Positions 13,874 to 26,092 of a stretch of DNA of 64,000 nt are shown here, piece after piece. The notes beneath the pieces were generated by a model. That model saw nothing but the letters and a program-made list of their open reading frames with translations, searched no databases and had not been told where the DNA came from. The stretch's first letter is position 1; each line of letters starts with the position of its first letter. Where the stretch lies: NCBI GenBank assembly GCA_047967505.1, contig CM106538.1; one strand, given 5' to 3'. The DNA comes from Dipteris shenzhenensis. Its lineage: Eukaryota > Polypodiophyta > Polypodiopsida > Gleicheniales. Made by a program: the position numbers and the translations under genes.

Positions 13874-14000
13874 AGGACCAAGCACCATTTTTCAATGATC
13901 CAAAACTGATCCCAATGAATATTGTTAAAGGTCTCTCTGATTTGGGACCAAGAACCATTGTTCAATGATCCAAGATTTCTCTCCAATGAATATTGTCAAG
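13874..14000. repeat. Diverged tandem duplication, period about 69 bp
   Basis: The pattern GGACCAAG(C/A)ACCATT then TTCAATGATCCAA then CCAATGAATATTGT occurs first at 13874-13929 and again at 13943-14000. A TATA-like ATATAAATAG follows at about 14009-14018, so the repeat could lie in an LTR or other promoter-bearing repeat. Confidence 0.55.
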
Positions 14001-14299
14001 CAAAAAAATATAAATAGGAGCACATTGTTCTTGAGTGTTTGTGTGCTAATCCTCCATCCTTCATAGTGAATCAAGATACATTTTCCATGTGAGTGCACAT
14101 CAAAAGGGCTCTTCATTACATGCAATGTACATTAGTCTATAAAGGATGGCCTTCTCTTCTTGCATAGTTTGTGTCACTTCTAGGCTTTAAGATGTGTTCA
14201 TGGCTTTTAATTCAATGATAATGATTTTTAACACATTCATTCATCCTTTTAATTGAACATATGAATGGTTTTTAATCATGTTCCTGATTCTGAATTAAT

Positions 14300-15285
14300 G
14301 TGAAGGTATGAGTAGCAAGCATAATGTTGAATATTATAGTCCATACTTGATGCAGATCACTGGTTGGATCCAAGATTATAGATCAGTCCCTTCATCAGCA
14401 TTCGGCACCACATATGCCTCAGGGACATCTTATGCTTTTTCAGTTGTATTTCAAGCTTCTAGGCCTTTATCGTCAGCTCCTTCTCGACGAGCCTATGACA
14501 GATGCTACATCCCATGCTGATGGATGTTTAGCCATGCACACATCAGACAACCTTCAGCTCATGACAGTTGCGCATACAAGTTTGACAGCTTACCATACCT
14601 TGTCAGTTTTACAGGCCTATTCTTCATCAGTAGAGCATCATATCACACCTGCACCTTCGGCCCCAGATTTTCAGCCTCTGGATTACTCTATCTACATCGA
14701 CTATGCAATCCTCTATGACCCTGCATCATTTGACAGAGATTATACTTCTACTGCAGCATACCTCACACATTGCTGTTAGTTCTTTTGGGTTGGTGGCACC
14801 CTTGTTTGTCACAACCTACCGGATTGTTTCTCCATCGCTACATCGACTAGGCTCACATCTGGATGCCTCTCCCACAGAGCAGCTGCACAGTCCATGGCGA
14901 CTCATGACATGTTCATCTTTGACATGTTTAGTACGCAGCCATACACACTATTATCCATGTAGTCATCTTTTGATTGACCAATCTTTGATCCAGGTGGACT
15001 TGACTTTTTGCATATTTCCTTCCTCTTCCCTTCGGCCTATCTTCTAGGTTTTATTCCCAAAGGCGAAGGATGACCCACAACTTAGGAGGGGGAAATCCAC
15101 ATTATGTACAGGATCGTAAGTTGTACCCATTGTACATGCTTCCGCTTCGTAGTCACTGTGCTCACATACGCACATACTACTCTGATTTCTTTTCAGTTTT
15201 GGATGCTAGCATACACACTAAACAAAATCCACAAAAAGGGCTTGTACATGCACCCTCTACTTACCCAGTGCAATTTAAGAGGGGG
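14300..15285 (+). mobile_element. Decayed internal region of LTR element, ending in polypurine tract
   Basis: Short broken frames lead into a copia-like 3' end. The sequence AATTTAAGAGGGGG reads NLRGG in one frame, as is common just before copia 3' LTRs. It forms a polypurine tract (AAGAGGGGG, 15277-15285) abutting the LTR start TGTTAAAG at 15286. I recognise no protease, integrase or reverse-transcriptase motif in this segment. Confidence 0.45.
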
Positions 15286-15456
15286 TGTTAAAGATAGTGT
15301 AAATTGCACTATCCACATAGGGCATAAGGGCAAACCCTAACCCTAACCCTAAGGGGTTCACATGTTTATCTTCATGTTCATTGTCAATACACTTAGTGTA
15401 CAGGTAGCTGTACCGTGTGCACTCCTCTCTCTCTCCCTCTCTCACTTCTGCTATCA
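15286..15456 (+). mobile_element. LTR (+ orientation) with vertebrate-type telomere hexamers
   Basis: A 171-bp LTR bounded by TG...CA (TGTTAAAG to GCTATCA), directly after a polypurine tract. It contains three CCCTAA units at about 15336-15353 and a CT-rich tract near its 3' end. An inverted copy lies at 17219-17355. Confidence 0.65.
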
Positions 15457-15758
15457 AGTCCCTCTACCTCATAATTTGTAGCGCCGTTCCTAGTGTGGCT
15501 GTAGTGTTTGTTCTCAAGCCCAAAGCCCTCATAAGCTGGCATGTGGCACCATTCATGATGTGACTATAGTGTTTGACATCAATCCCATATCCCTCACAAG
15601 ATAGCACTTCATAAGCAGCTCCCTGCTGATAGTGCACGATTAGCACATGATGGGGATAAGGTGTGTCATTACTCCCTGCTCAGTATATACTAATGAAAAT
15701 CATGACTAGCGTGTGAAAGTGGGGATAAGGTGGAGATAATGCTTGGGACCTTTTCCTT

Positions 15759-16030
15759 TGTGCGGCACCGCGTACAATTCTACTTTGAATTACACCTTTA
15801 CTCATTAAAAGTGCAAGAAAAAAAGTAGGCCTACTTTAGCTTATACACAGTACAACTCAGTTCCACAAGCAAGCACACATTCAGCTACTCTAGACAACTC
15901 AAGTCAAAGAGATCCCTTTGGACTCTCGTTCGACTCCCTTTGACTAAAGTTAGATGCAAGGGAGGCTTCAAATTCTAGAGAGGACTTAGATGTGTAAAGG
16001 GATCCCTTAGACTGTGTGCGGTGCCGCACA
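15759..16030. mobile_element. MITE candidate with 20-bp terminal inverted repeats
   Basis: The left end reads TGTGCGGCACCGCGTACA. The reverse complement of the right end reads TGTGCGGCACCGCACACA, giving a 272-bp element with near-identical termini and no coding capacity. Each terminus is itself nearly palindromic (GCGG-CA-CCGC). No clear target-site duplication is visible. It lies between the two inverted LTRs. Confidence 0.5.
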
Positions 16031-16118
16031 CATTATTCAGAGGACTGCCTCAATTGTTGATAATTTTACTTCAATTGTGGATGGTTCTATTTCACCCTGA
16101 TCTTTCTTTGCAAACTTC

Positions 16119-16368
16119 TTGAGGCTAGCTTTCAAGCTAGAACTTGGAAACAAATTCATAGATCCACTACTCCATAGTTGATCATGCTAAAGTTGTGTTT
16201 GCTATCCCATGGCAACAACAAGTGAGAATATGGACAAACTGATTTGAGGCTAGCTTTCAAGCTAGATCTTGGAAACAAATTCACAGATCCACTCCTTCGT
16301 AGTCAAGCATGCTGAAGTTGCAGCTTTTAATCTAAGGCAACAACAAGTGAAAAACACAGATAGACTGA
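16119..16368. repeat. Tandem duplication, period 125 bp, two copies
   Basis: Copy one (16119-16243) and copy two (16244-16368) both begin TTGAGGCTAGCTTTCAAGCT, continue with TTGGAAACAAATTCA and AGATCCACT, and end with GGCAACAACAAGTGA followed by ACTGAT. No coding function is seen. Confidence 0.75.
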
Positions 16369-17206
16369 TCCTTGGCGATGGCGAAAAGTTGGAAGTGGAT
16401 AGGTAGTGCCACTCATTGGTGACCTTGGCACTGCCAAAGTTGGAAGCGGTCAGGTGGTGTCATCCAAGACAAATTTGAACACATTAGCTATCTTTGAAAA
16501 GACCTTGTGTGTGAGTTCATTGGTATACATCATTTTGAAGAAGAATTTGTGGCATTGTAGCTCGAATTGCATCAATTCTAGTAGTCATAGTATCAATTCA
16601 AGTTGCAAATTGATTTCATTGTGATCTCTTTCATGGCACTTGAGTATTCCATAGACTTTTAGAAGTTTTAACAATTCTACCACTCTAGTTTGTGATCTAA
16701 TCTCCCAAGACAAAAGGTACCAACCTTAGTTCACGCACAATCTGCAATAGTGTTATGTTCCCAAGTACAACAAATTCGAGAGATTGTCTTATAGGGAGAG
16801 TACTCTGCCGTTAGGGCTCATCTAGTGCCTCTGCACTCCCTTCAGTTGTGCACAGTGACAAACACAGTTGACACTTGAAACTCTACCTATGCGAGTTAGA
16901 TTGGCTTGATTATCACATCATTAATAGATCATTTACAGTTTCTCTGTCGCCCACCTTGCAAAGATGCAAGGAACCTCACCATTGCTACAACGCCACTCTC
17001 ATAGGCCCATAAATCTTCCAAAGACTTTAATAAACTTTCTTTCTTTCTTTCTCCTTCAACCATATCTTCCAAGACCCAACAAAAATAATCAAATTTTCCT
17101 TCTTTAAGGCCTCATTTATTCAAATTCATCAGGCTGATTGCATAATCGAGATCAAAGTTGGCTTTAATACCATAGATGTTTGTCAAATGTATAACATTGA
17201 TAGATT

Positions 17207-17355
17207 TCTCCGATACCATGATAGGAGAAGTGAGAGAGGGAGAGAGAGAGGAGTGCACACGATATAGCTACCTGTACACTAAGTGTATTGACAATGAACA
17301 TGAAGATATACATGTGAACCCCTTAGGGTTAGGGTTAGGGTTAGGGTTTGCCCTT
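17207..17355 (-). mobile_element. Inverted LTR copy with adjacent primer-site-like sequence
   Basis: On the minus strand 17355-17219 matches the LTR at 15326-15456. The last bases CTATCA are followed by TGGTATCGGAGA (17207-17218), a primer-binding-site-like sequence. This copy has four TTAGGG hexamers where the other has three, which accounts for the length difference (137 against 131 bp over the shared part). The 5' 40 bp of the LTR is missing. Confidence 0.65.
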
Positions 17356-17385
17356 ACTCATCTTTCAGGACTTCACATATTTATG

Positions 17386-17497
17386 GATTCTACTATGGTT
17401 TAAATCCAACTCCTTATATGCTAAAGGTGTATATCCAACTCATCCTTATATAGATTCTACTATGGTTTAAATCCAACTCCTTATATGCTAAAGGTGT
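17386..17497. repeat. Tandem duplication, period 67 bp
   Basis: The 45-bp block starting GATTCTACTATGGTTTAAAT and ending GCTAAAGGTGT occurs at 17386-17430 and 17453-17497. It lies directly outside the inverted LTR. Confidence 0.75.
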
Positions 17498-18559
17498 TAC
17501 ACAAAATGTCCATCAAATACACTATGAAAGCATACAATGTATCTTATCAAAGTGAGGCATAGAAGAAACACAAGGTGGCAAAAGAGTTTAGCTTAGACTA
17601 GTCATTATAGAAGCTATTTTTAACCTTATATCAATACTTTTTTCAACCTCTATTTTGACTCTTATGTCGATGCTATCAATTATTTAGCGTTGATAAAAGG
17701 CATTGTAAAAGGACTTGTGTGTATTATTTATTAATACTATTGTGGTCAACATGTCTCGTAGATAGTATCATTGCACCTCTATAAACCATAAGCCAACATA
17801 TACATGCTTTGGAGAGTAACTTGCCATAGCTCCACTACTCAACCCCAACATATATCCAAAACACTTAAGTTAATTTCACCTTGCTCATTGCACTTTCATT
17901 CAAAGAGCTAGTTTCAGTCCCATTTGGAAGGAGAGAGCCCAACATATTGCAAGGCTTCAAGCTTAATTAGTCCATCTCTTTGGGTGCCTAACCCGATGAG
18001 AGAATGGCCTTTTAGATGCCTAGTAAAACAGATGACCAAATATTTGCTATAAGGTGATTGGTAGGATGATGTTAGCTTTCCAATGTCAAAGAGGATATAG
18101 CTTGTAGGCACAGACCTAAGTAATGAAAGACCATAGCTATGTCCACTCATAGTCATTAGGTGCCATGTGCAAATAGTGAGGGAAGAGAATTCACCAGTTG
18201 AAGCTCTTTTAAGCTCACCTTAGATTTTCATGGAGTGGCTCGACTGGAGAAGATGAGTGACTCTAGGGTGTGGTTAGGTGTACCCCCTGGCGACTAGAGA
18301 TGCTCATTCCACATCCTTTGCGCCAGTTTTAGCTTGCATTAAAGGCCCCTGAGGGCCAAAATTGGCTTGCATTCAAGTCTCTGTGCTTGAAATCTCTATG
18401 TTGGTTGAGGATAGTGAGGTGGGTTTCACAACTGTTCGTCTGCAAATCGGTAGATGGGGTGTTGCCCAATGAAATTATTGCCCGCGAGTTTGCCTCTTCG
18501 TACCCATCCACTTGCCTGTTGCAAAAAGACGATGTGGATTCTGAGTCACGTACAGGTGA

Positions 18560-18690
18560 GCAAAATTTCGGGTGGCCTACTTGTAGCGCCCATTTGAGTT
18601 ATCCAATCAACAGCCGTGATGGGATTCGAACACTGGCCCCAAGAGCCTTTACCATCTGGCAAATCCTTTTTGTTGTCTTAGAAAGGTGGC
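18560..18690 (-). mobile_element. SINE-like or tRNA-derived fragment
   Basis: On the minus strand, AGATGGTAAAGGC (A-box-like) is followed by GTGTTCGAATCCC, a good match to the RNA polymerase III B box (GGTTCGANTCC). The spacing is shorter than in a true tRNA. There is no cloverleaf that I can draw, so a tRNA gene is unlikely and a SINE or tRNA pseudogene fits better. Confidence 0.35.
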
Positions 18691-19014
18691 ATTTATTACT
18701 TATTCACACTTGTTCGCCCTATGTGAAATTCATGATACAGAAATGGTTGTGGACGAAGGTTATGGGGGCTTCTCTCGTCCGCGGATGGGTGTGAAAACCC
18801 CCTTGAGATAATATGGTTTTGGCCTACCCTCTAGGGAAGGCCTTGGTAAAGGCACCCTCCCTTGCGAAAGGAAAATTCATTTTTTCGTAAATTTTCATTG
18901 CTTTTTTTTGTGATTGGTTGGAACCATTTTCTCCGTGTTTTTCTCTTCTTTCTATTTTGGACAAGCCCACTGAATGACATTCACCAACTTTCACTTTCTA
19001 TTTTCTACCCTAGA

Positions 19015-19071
19015 ATCTCTCTCTCTCTCCCCCCCCCCCCCCCAAAAGTGTCAGCATATATCCATCGATTT

Positions 19072-19103
<32 letters not shown>

Positions 19104-19502
19104 TATACAGTTATATTAAAATTTATATACTTATATATTTATATTTATACTTATTTATATACTTATATACTTATAAATATATAAATATAGATTTTATGTT
19201 TATATATGTGTGTGTGTGGGGTGTGTGTATGTATGTATATATATTAAATATTTAATATTTAATAATTAAAAATATATATAATAATATAATATATGATACT
19301 TGTTGCATTTATATTTATTTAATTTTTAATATCTAGATACTTATATATTTATATATAAGTATATTTATATAATATATAAATGTATATATTATATGATACT
19401 TATATATATATATATGCATATATATATATTTATACTTACAAATATACATTTTATGTTTTATATATATGTATATATATAAAATATGTCTCTCTCTCTCTCT
19501 CT
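19015..19502. repeat. Microsatellite block: CT, poly-C, TA-rich
   Basis: A CT tract and a poly-C run (about 19019-19043), a CT tract (about 19073-19094), roughly 390 bp of almost pure A/T with TATATA motifs and a short TGTG tract, then a further CT tract (about 19485-19502). No gene. Confidence 0.9.
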
Positions 19503-22500
19503 CAGTGGTCATTGTCTGCTCTCTGCTGAGCTAACCACTTGTTTCAGCACTGAATGGCAAAAGGAGTCCATGAAATTTTGGTGGATCCAAATGTTTGAAC
19601 GAATGCTCAAACGGCAACCTCACGTGGGAACTCCATTGATCTCCATGCCCTCACTTGAATGCGAAACAGGAGGTAACAGCACCACATGGTGCCCCGCACA
19701 AGTGGAGGCCCCCGCCATTGAATGGAAGTGCCATGGTGCTCCTGCCGAGTCGGAGACTCGGAGTCCTGCGCTGCCGTGGTGACTCTGGGATCCACTCGCA
19801 ATGTGTGCAGCTGTGGCGCCGGCCACCCTGTCAGCCGTGTGGACTTCTATCGCTGTGTAGCAATATGACAAGTTGATCAACTAGGCAATTTGGCATGTGC
19901 CACACTAGCTCAAGAATGATTGATTGCCTTCTCAAGACTTTCATGTAGAAGAAAAATGTGCTTCTATAAAGAGTTAGATTATTAATTTTAATACTTGAAA
20001 GCTATTTCACATGTATGAGGATGAGAAATTTTGGGGGCCTTCTTCACAAAGTTCCTTCAACTCGAGTTGCACTAGGCATCCTTTTTGTCATTTAGCGTGT
20101 AGCTACTAACTCGAAATTGAATTTGAATCCTAGCATTTCATCAAATTTTTACAGGAAAAAAACGAATTAGTAAAAATATGCACATGAGACACGAGATCCT
20201 CCTTGCAAATGTCAGGGGTGGACCGTGATTTATTACTAACTTGGTGATGTTCATATTTCGAAAGTTGGAACCCAACAAATATATGAATAAGGTGATGCTA
20301 AGAGCTCATAACTGATCATCGTTTGCAGTCTATACAATATTGTCACCTAGACTACAACCATATGCATAAAGGTGTTGTCATCCTTTGATGTTGCATCCAG
20401 CTTGGATTTCTTTCCTCCCTCGCATCAAGAACATGCATTGAAAGAGAGGAATGTTGTAAGAATTCAGATTGAAAACAAGGAATTTTGAATAAACTAGGAA
20501 TTAAAAATATTTCTATGATAATATATAATATAATTATTATAATCACACATAGTGTGGGCGGGGAGGCAGCACGCTTCCTTCCCCAAAGAGTTATGATCCG
20601 ATGAAACGGGCCCTTCCCCCGTGCATTGAGAATATTAGCACCAAGTCTATTAGTGTTGAGAATAAGTCACATGAATGGATAAGATACTGGCATATTACTT
20701 GAATGTTAATAGTCATAATCGTCATAGTCAAACGTCTGTAAAATCACCATGTGCCAAGGGAAATCAAATTCTCATCGTCGTCTTTTGGCAATTTCTTTGA
20801 TCTTGGCGGTGGAGAAAAGGCCACATTGTTTTGCAGGTCATCAAGCTCAGGGAGCATATACTCCAGATGATTGTAGATGCTATCAACCATGGCAAAAGCT
20901 TATGCTTACACTGTGATTTGAACAATGTCAAGGATGATGATGTGGAAGCCTGGTAAGTCTTCAATCAATAAATAAGATCCCATAATTATACTTTGCCTAG
21001 CCGATGAATGGACCACTTCAATTTTCTAGAATGAGGCAAAGAACGATAGATGCAAGCTCTTTGGTCAATTCCCTCGATGAAAGTGCAATGAACAAGTTGG
21101 CAAACATAAACGATCATGGCTTCTCAGCGCTATTGCCCAATTTCCTAGGTCCCTCGAGTTACTCTTTTGGTAGGCGTTGCGCTCTATCCGATCACAATGA
21201 TTAGTTGTGAGCTTCTAAAGAGAGAATTAATTGATAAGTACATCCCCTTCCTTCGCTAGGTTCGTGTTGTGTGGTAGTAGTCGATATAGCCTTAGCGACT
21301 CGTGCACTACCACATGTAAATATTGCATGTTTTTCATCTCTTGGAATGAGAACGCAATTGAATGTCATTTCTCTTAACACAATTGAACATCAAAGCCACA
21401 AAAGATGCGAATATACCTATACAAAAAAGGCATCGTGAATAGTAAATGTTACAAAAAAATTACAATCCGAAAGCCACAACTGCTTTTAACTGTGTGGATG
21501 TGTATTGCAAAGGTAAGCTGTTCCATGAGGCCAATTCCTTTTTCAAAAGCCAATATCTAGGTTGTGGCATTGATTTTTCTTCCTTAGAACTGTAAAGCAC
21601 CTCAATTTCAGACCTCAATTTCAGACCCTTTTAGGAAAGAAGTTCAAACCATTTTTCACCCATGGCAAAACCTAGCCATCACCTCTAATGTATTTCGGAT
21701 GTGCAGGCATCTGCACCCACGATAGGAGCATCCTTGTCGACAAAGTTGCTTGAGAGATCGCACTAATCCCTCATAAATTCTAATGTGTCATTTAATAGCT
21801 TTGTTCCCTCCAATAGCTCATTCAGTCCCCTTCCATGCTCAAAAGGCCCTTTCTTATAGGTACCATGCTCATCAAAGATAGCATTTAACTTGGGAAGACT
21901 CTCCAACACTATGTAGCTTGAAGATGCATTATAATCTCTAGCTATCATGGTTTCCATTACAAGTGAGGAAGGGTGTCTTGGGTTGTCTGCATGGCATAAC
22001 GAGATATCTTTTTCGTTGATAGCTTGTCTGTGCAAGAAAAGTTGCGTGACACATCAGGCTTAAGCTTCACAAGATCGAGGATTTTAGTAATGGTCTGACC
22101 TTCCTGGGCGATAAGCCCTCTCAAGTGCAAAATAAGTTGAGAAACATCTCCCTCCATACTCCCTCCATATGTGTAAGGATCATGGTTGCCAAGTGAGCCT
22201 GTTGTAGCGACAAACCCTACAGTTCCATGGCGGCCTGTGAATTCCTCCATAGCTGGAACCTGGATTATATTACACAATAGGTCATGTCTAGGGACTTCCT
22301 CTGGAATGACGAAGTTCGGTATTTGAGCATTGGTAGAAAAAGAAGATGGTATATGACCATAGTCCTTCAGTTGTTGTTGCCATTTTTTGTGTTTAACAGA
22401 TAGATTGATTCAACACATGCTACCAATGATAAATACTCAAGTAGCACCTACTTGCACTTGTCACTTCATCACCTTAGAGCTCCATGTGGTTTCCAAAAAA

Positions 22501-23780
22501 TCCTTAGAGATCCCAAGATTCCAAAATAGATCTAACACATCTAAATCTTCCATCCGGTCCTTGTTTTCATAGTTCACAACTTGTAGTACTTGGTCAGTGC
22601 TATAATAGAAAGCCTAGTGTAATCTTCTACTTGGTTTTCTTCTTCACAGTTCTTTCACTGCTGTAAGGTACTATTACTCATAGAAATAGCCTCCTCCTCG
22701 CTATCTCGTGAGAGAGACAACGTCTGAGAAGAAATCATTCAAAGCAAGAATCTAGCAAGGCTTGCCATTCGGTTTTGCTCCAATGGCAGTTCGCATCATC
22801 TTCACTCGCAACCCCTACTCATGATAGCTCACATCACCTACTCTGGTGACTCACAATCATCTAGTTTCACCTGCAGCTTACCGATTGAGGGTGCTCTTGG
22901 AATCGATAGTTGGGATGGAGATAATCCACCCTTGACACTCCAAAAAGAAACGGGCAACTCCCTTAAGACAACCATCATCAATGGACCTGCCAGAGAATAG
23001 AAACTCTACCATCTTGGCATGCTATGGTGAGACATGGTGAAGGTGAAAGTGGAGAACCTTGTTGAAAGTGATTCCCACCTTGCGTATCGTTTTAGAACTC
23101 ATTAAGAACCCTAATTCGGAATGAGCTAACTGATTGACATAAAGCATTGTGGGAGGCGTTTGTGACTTCTTGCAGGGTTTTGTGGCTTTCTCCTTAGAAG
23201 TTGGAACGCAAAATAAGGGCGACATAACTAGCAATGATGGGAATAGATAAAGAATGTAAAATTTTCGAGGTAGCTATGAAGCAATTGCAACCACGTATAT
23301 GCTTTGGTTTTTGGCTTAGTCAACAGCTTGTGCTTTTGATTTTAATCAAAAGCTTACCGTTCAGATCAATTGAAATCAAGGGCTTATATCCATGACACAT
23401 GGCTTAAGGAGATGTGAGAAAACAAAAACATCCCTCTAGGCTGCCTACCGTAAAGATGTAAATTTGGCTTATGATTCTTGTCCCTTAATCTTTAGGTGTT
23501 TATGTTTGTGAGGCCTGTGCTTCTTGTGCTATATTTGGTTTCTATGTTTAGTTACTATCACATTTTTTGTATTTCTCATCGGCATTTTTGCAAGGCAAAT
23601 ATGCATGGGAAGACAATTAATTTTGGAAGAATAACGTTAGTATGAGAGTTGCACACTTTGAATAGGCTATACATTGAATTTACATGGTTCAATTGTTTCA
23701 ATGCTGAAATAATGGTCAAAAGATTAGAGAAATGCACTTTGGATAGGTTTATTTGCTTGGATTTTTGTGTCAAATTCTAA
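19503..23780. other. Intergenic, no gene recognised
   Basis: Minus-strand ORFs at 21763-22035 and 21957-22277 overlap in different frames and could be parts of one frameshifted sequence (DVSRNFSCTDKL followed by ESLPKLNAIFDEHG). I do not recognise any family. No RNA gene or repeat end is visible. Confidence 0.35.
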
Positions 23781-23786
23781 AACACA

Positions 23787-23981
23787 GATTTTGAGGTTGA
23801 GATTAAAAGATTTTGGTAGATTGAGATGAAGGCAAGAGTTGTAGACAATCACGAGATGGCTCAAAGTTGTCCAATTGTGATTTGAGGCCGAGGTTTGAGG
23901 GCAAGAATGAAGAATTTTGGCAGATTGAGATGAAGACAAGAATTCTAGACAATCAAGAGATGGCTCAAAGTTGTCCAATTG
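23787..23981. repeat. Tandem duplication, period 104 bp
   Basis: TTTTGG(T/C)AGATTGAGATGAAG and GAGATGGCTCAAAGTTGTCC occur at 23811-23877 and again at 23915-23981, with a few differences. Confidence 0.7.
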
Positions 23982-25439
23982 ATTATTTCCAAGTTCCATA
24001 TTGTTTGGGAGATACGTCTCTCCAAAGAGGGATGTTTTTTTAATTTAAAAACACACTTACTAGATGAAGACAAAATCTTTACCAATTAAAAAAAAGTGTG
24101 TGTGTGCATTTAATTCCACAATGGGATTCGGGGGTAGAAAAAGGATTTTGGTTGTAATGACCTAGATTGGGGTTCTAAGAAGTTAGCTTGTCCACTCCTT
24201 TGATGCATGTTCTTAACAACAAGAAAGTGATGGGGAATCGAAAGAGGTGACCATGGTGAATGCAAGATTGAAGGATGACAATAGGAACAAGTGGTTGTAG
24301 TCCATGTCACAATATTGCAACAAACGAGAAAACTTATGAGCTCATGTGAAGAATACCTTATTCAATAATAAGCTTCACGGTTATCAAAGAGAAAAATTAT
24401 GAGCTAGGTACATCTTATTCATGGAGCTTGAGTTCCTAGAGAGTCCCAATGTTGGAACATCACTAAGTGAGTAATAAATCACTGCCCCAAACATTAGCAA
24501 GGAGAATTGGTTTTGATGGACTTGTCATGTCTCTTGGCATGATTCTATTTGTTCTTTTTCTTCTCTCTAAAAGAACAAGAAAATGATAGGGTTAGGTTGT
24601 GTTTTGCGTTAGGGGCTATGTGCTTCATGATAGAACGTATAAAACTAAAGGAACTCAACGATATGCAAGTGTATCAAGTCAAGTAATGCAATAATGAGTC
24701 ATAATACAGCTAATAGAATAGATACATGAAAGCATATGTAGACCCTCTATCAAGACTGACAAAAAACCCTAGTCTTTGTCTTGCATTGAGTCTTTTGGGG
24801 GGTCCCACGACTTCTTTATGAAGGTGGAGTGAGTGAGAAGTTGTGGAAGGTGATTTCAAGGAAGGTTGACATATAGAACGTGCCGAGATGGGGCCCTAAA
24901 CTTTATATGAAACATATGCACATCTTATGATAAAACTAGCATCTCAACTTTATGTGTATGGGAAGAAGTCTTCTTGATAAGAAGGTGAGAGAATGAGAAT
25001 GGAGATTTCTGACTAGGGAGATAATGCCGGAACTGTGTAGGCAAAGAGCAAGTTCCCGCGGTACGCCATGCGAGCGCAAATGCCAGAAAAGGCCAGAAAA
25101 GCATAAGGCCACAGACGTTCCCACTCATAGCTCCGTTGAATGCGGTGCCAAAATGAAGCATTGGAAAGCTCTGTTGGAGACGAAAAAATGGGCTTTCTCC
25201 TGGTGCATTTCGGCGCTAGGTGTAAGTCTGCCCATTGAGAATCGACGTTGCCAGATTTTTGCAGCAAGGGAGAAAGCACAGGAAGTTCCCAAGAACGGTT
25301 GGCATGGCGTAAGTTGGCGTTGATCTTGGGCATGGCGTCAAGCTGTTTGCGCAGAGCTTTATAGGAAATTCGGAAACATATAAAAACCAAAATGACAGGG
25401 CATGCAGAATCCATAGACATCATGCTACGCACTTACAGT

Positions 25440-26092
25440 GACTGTCAACCACTTCCCAGTCTGGAGTTTTGGACTAATGGGCCGTAGTACCACCTTCCCT
25501 GCGACCATATTCAATGGACGTTCATGCAGACCGACCCTGTCATCTCATAACCACGAAGTCCCGTCAGAAACGTCAGCCTCTCTATCTGTCTGTCGTTTCG
25601 ATACGAGCTTCCGCTTATCAGTCGGTCTGTGGCTCAATCTAGATGAGTGGCAGCACGCGTCGAATTGGGCACTGGGCAGTGGAAGCAGAAATGGCGAGGC
25701 ACAAGCAATAGAGAGGAGGAGAGCGAGAGCGAGCGAGAGAGAGAGAGAGGGCGGGCGAGCAAGCAATAGAGAGGTGAGCGAGAGCGGGAGCGAGAGCGAC
25801 ACAGACACAGAGAGAGAGAGAGAGAGAGAGAGAGGGCGAGCTCGCGCGCAGCCTTTGTTGGGTGGTTCGATCCCTCACTAATTCTCGGAGAGAACGAGAA
25901 TGAGAGGCTCAAAACTTTGTTGGGTCTCGCGTTGCAATCTCCGCGACCTTCTTCGAGCTCCGATCCTTCATTCCTCCTCTCATCAAGGTTGCCCTTTGAG
26001 AGTCTTCTAGGTGTCTCCCCACAATTTGAACGAGTTTCGCGTATCAAGGACTTAATTGCTCATCATCGTAGCGCTAGCCCACACCTTAAATC
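25440..26092 (+). promoter_or_regulatory. TOPLESS upstream region and 5' leader with GA repeats
   Basis: This stretch precedes the TOPLESS start codon and has higher GC content than the AT-rich intergenic DNA before it. It carries long GA-rich tracts (about 25722-25770 and 25809-25834). In plants, GA tracts in promoters and leaders can be bound by BBR/BPC proteins; any role here is inference. I cannot place the transcription start or exclude a leader intron. No clear TATA box is visible close to the start codon. Confidence 0.45.

Noticed and set aside
18560-18690. Possible tRNA gene
   Set aside because: A B-box-like element is present but A-box spacing and cloverleaf pairing fail.
21763-22277. 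Possible minus-strand gene of about 170 codons
   Set aside because: Two overlapping frames with no recognisable family and stops around them. Left as unrecognised intergenic sequence.
25013-25432. Minus-strand 139-codon ORF that might be a divergent gene
   Set aside because: No recognisable domain, and overlapping ORFs on the other strand are equally open. Too weak to call.
25545-26047. Minus-strand ORFs of 79-137 codons upstream of TOPLESS
   Set aside because: Mostly Ser/Leu or Arg repeats from the GA tract. No conserved motif.
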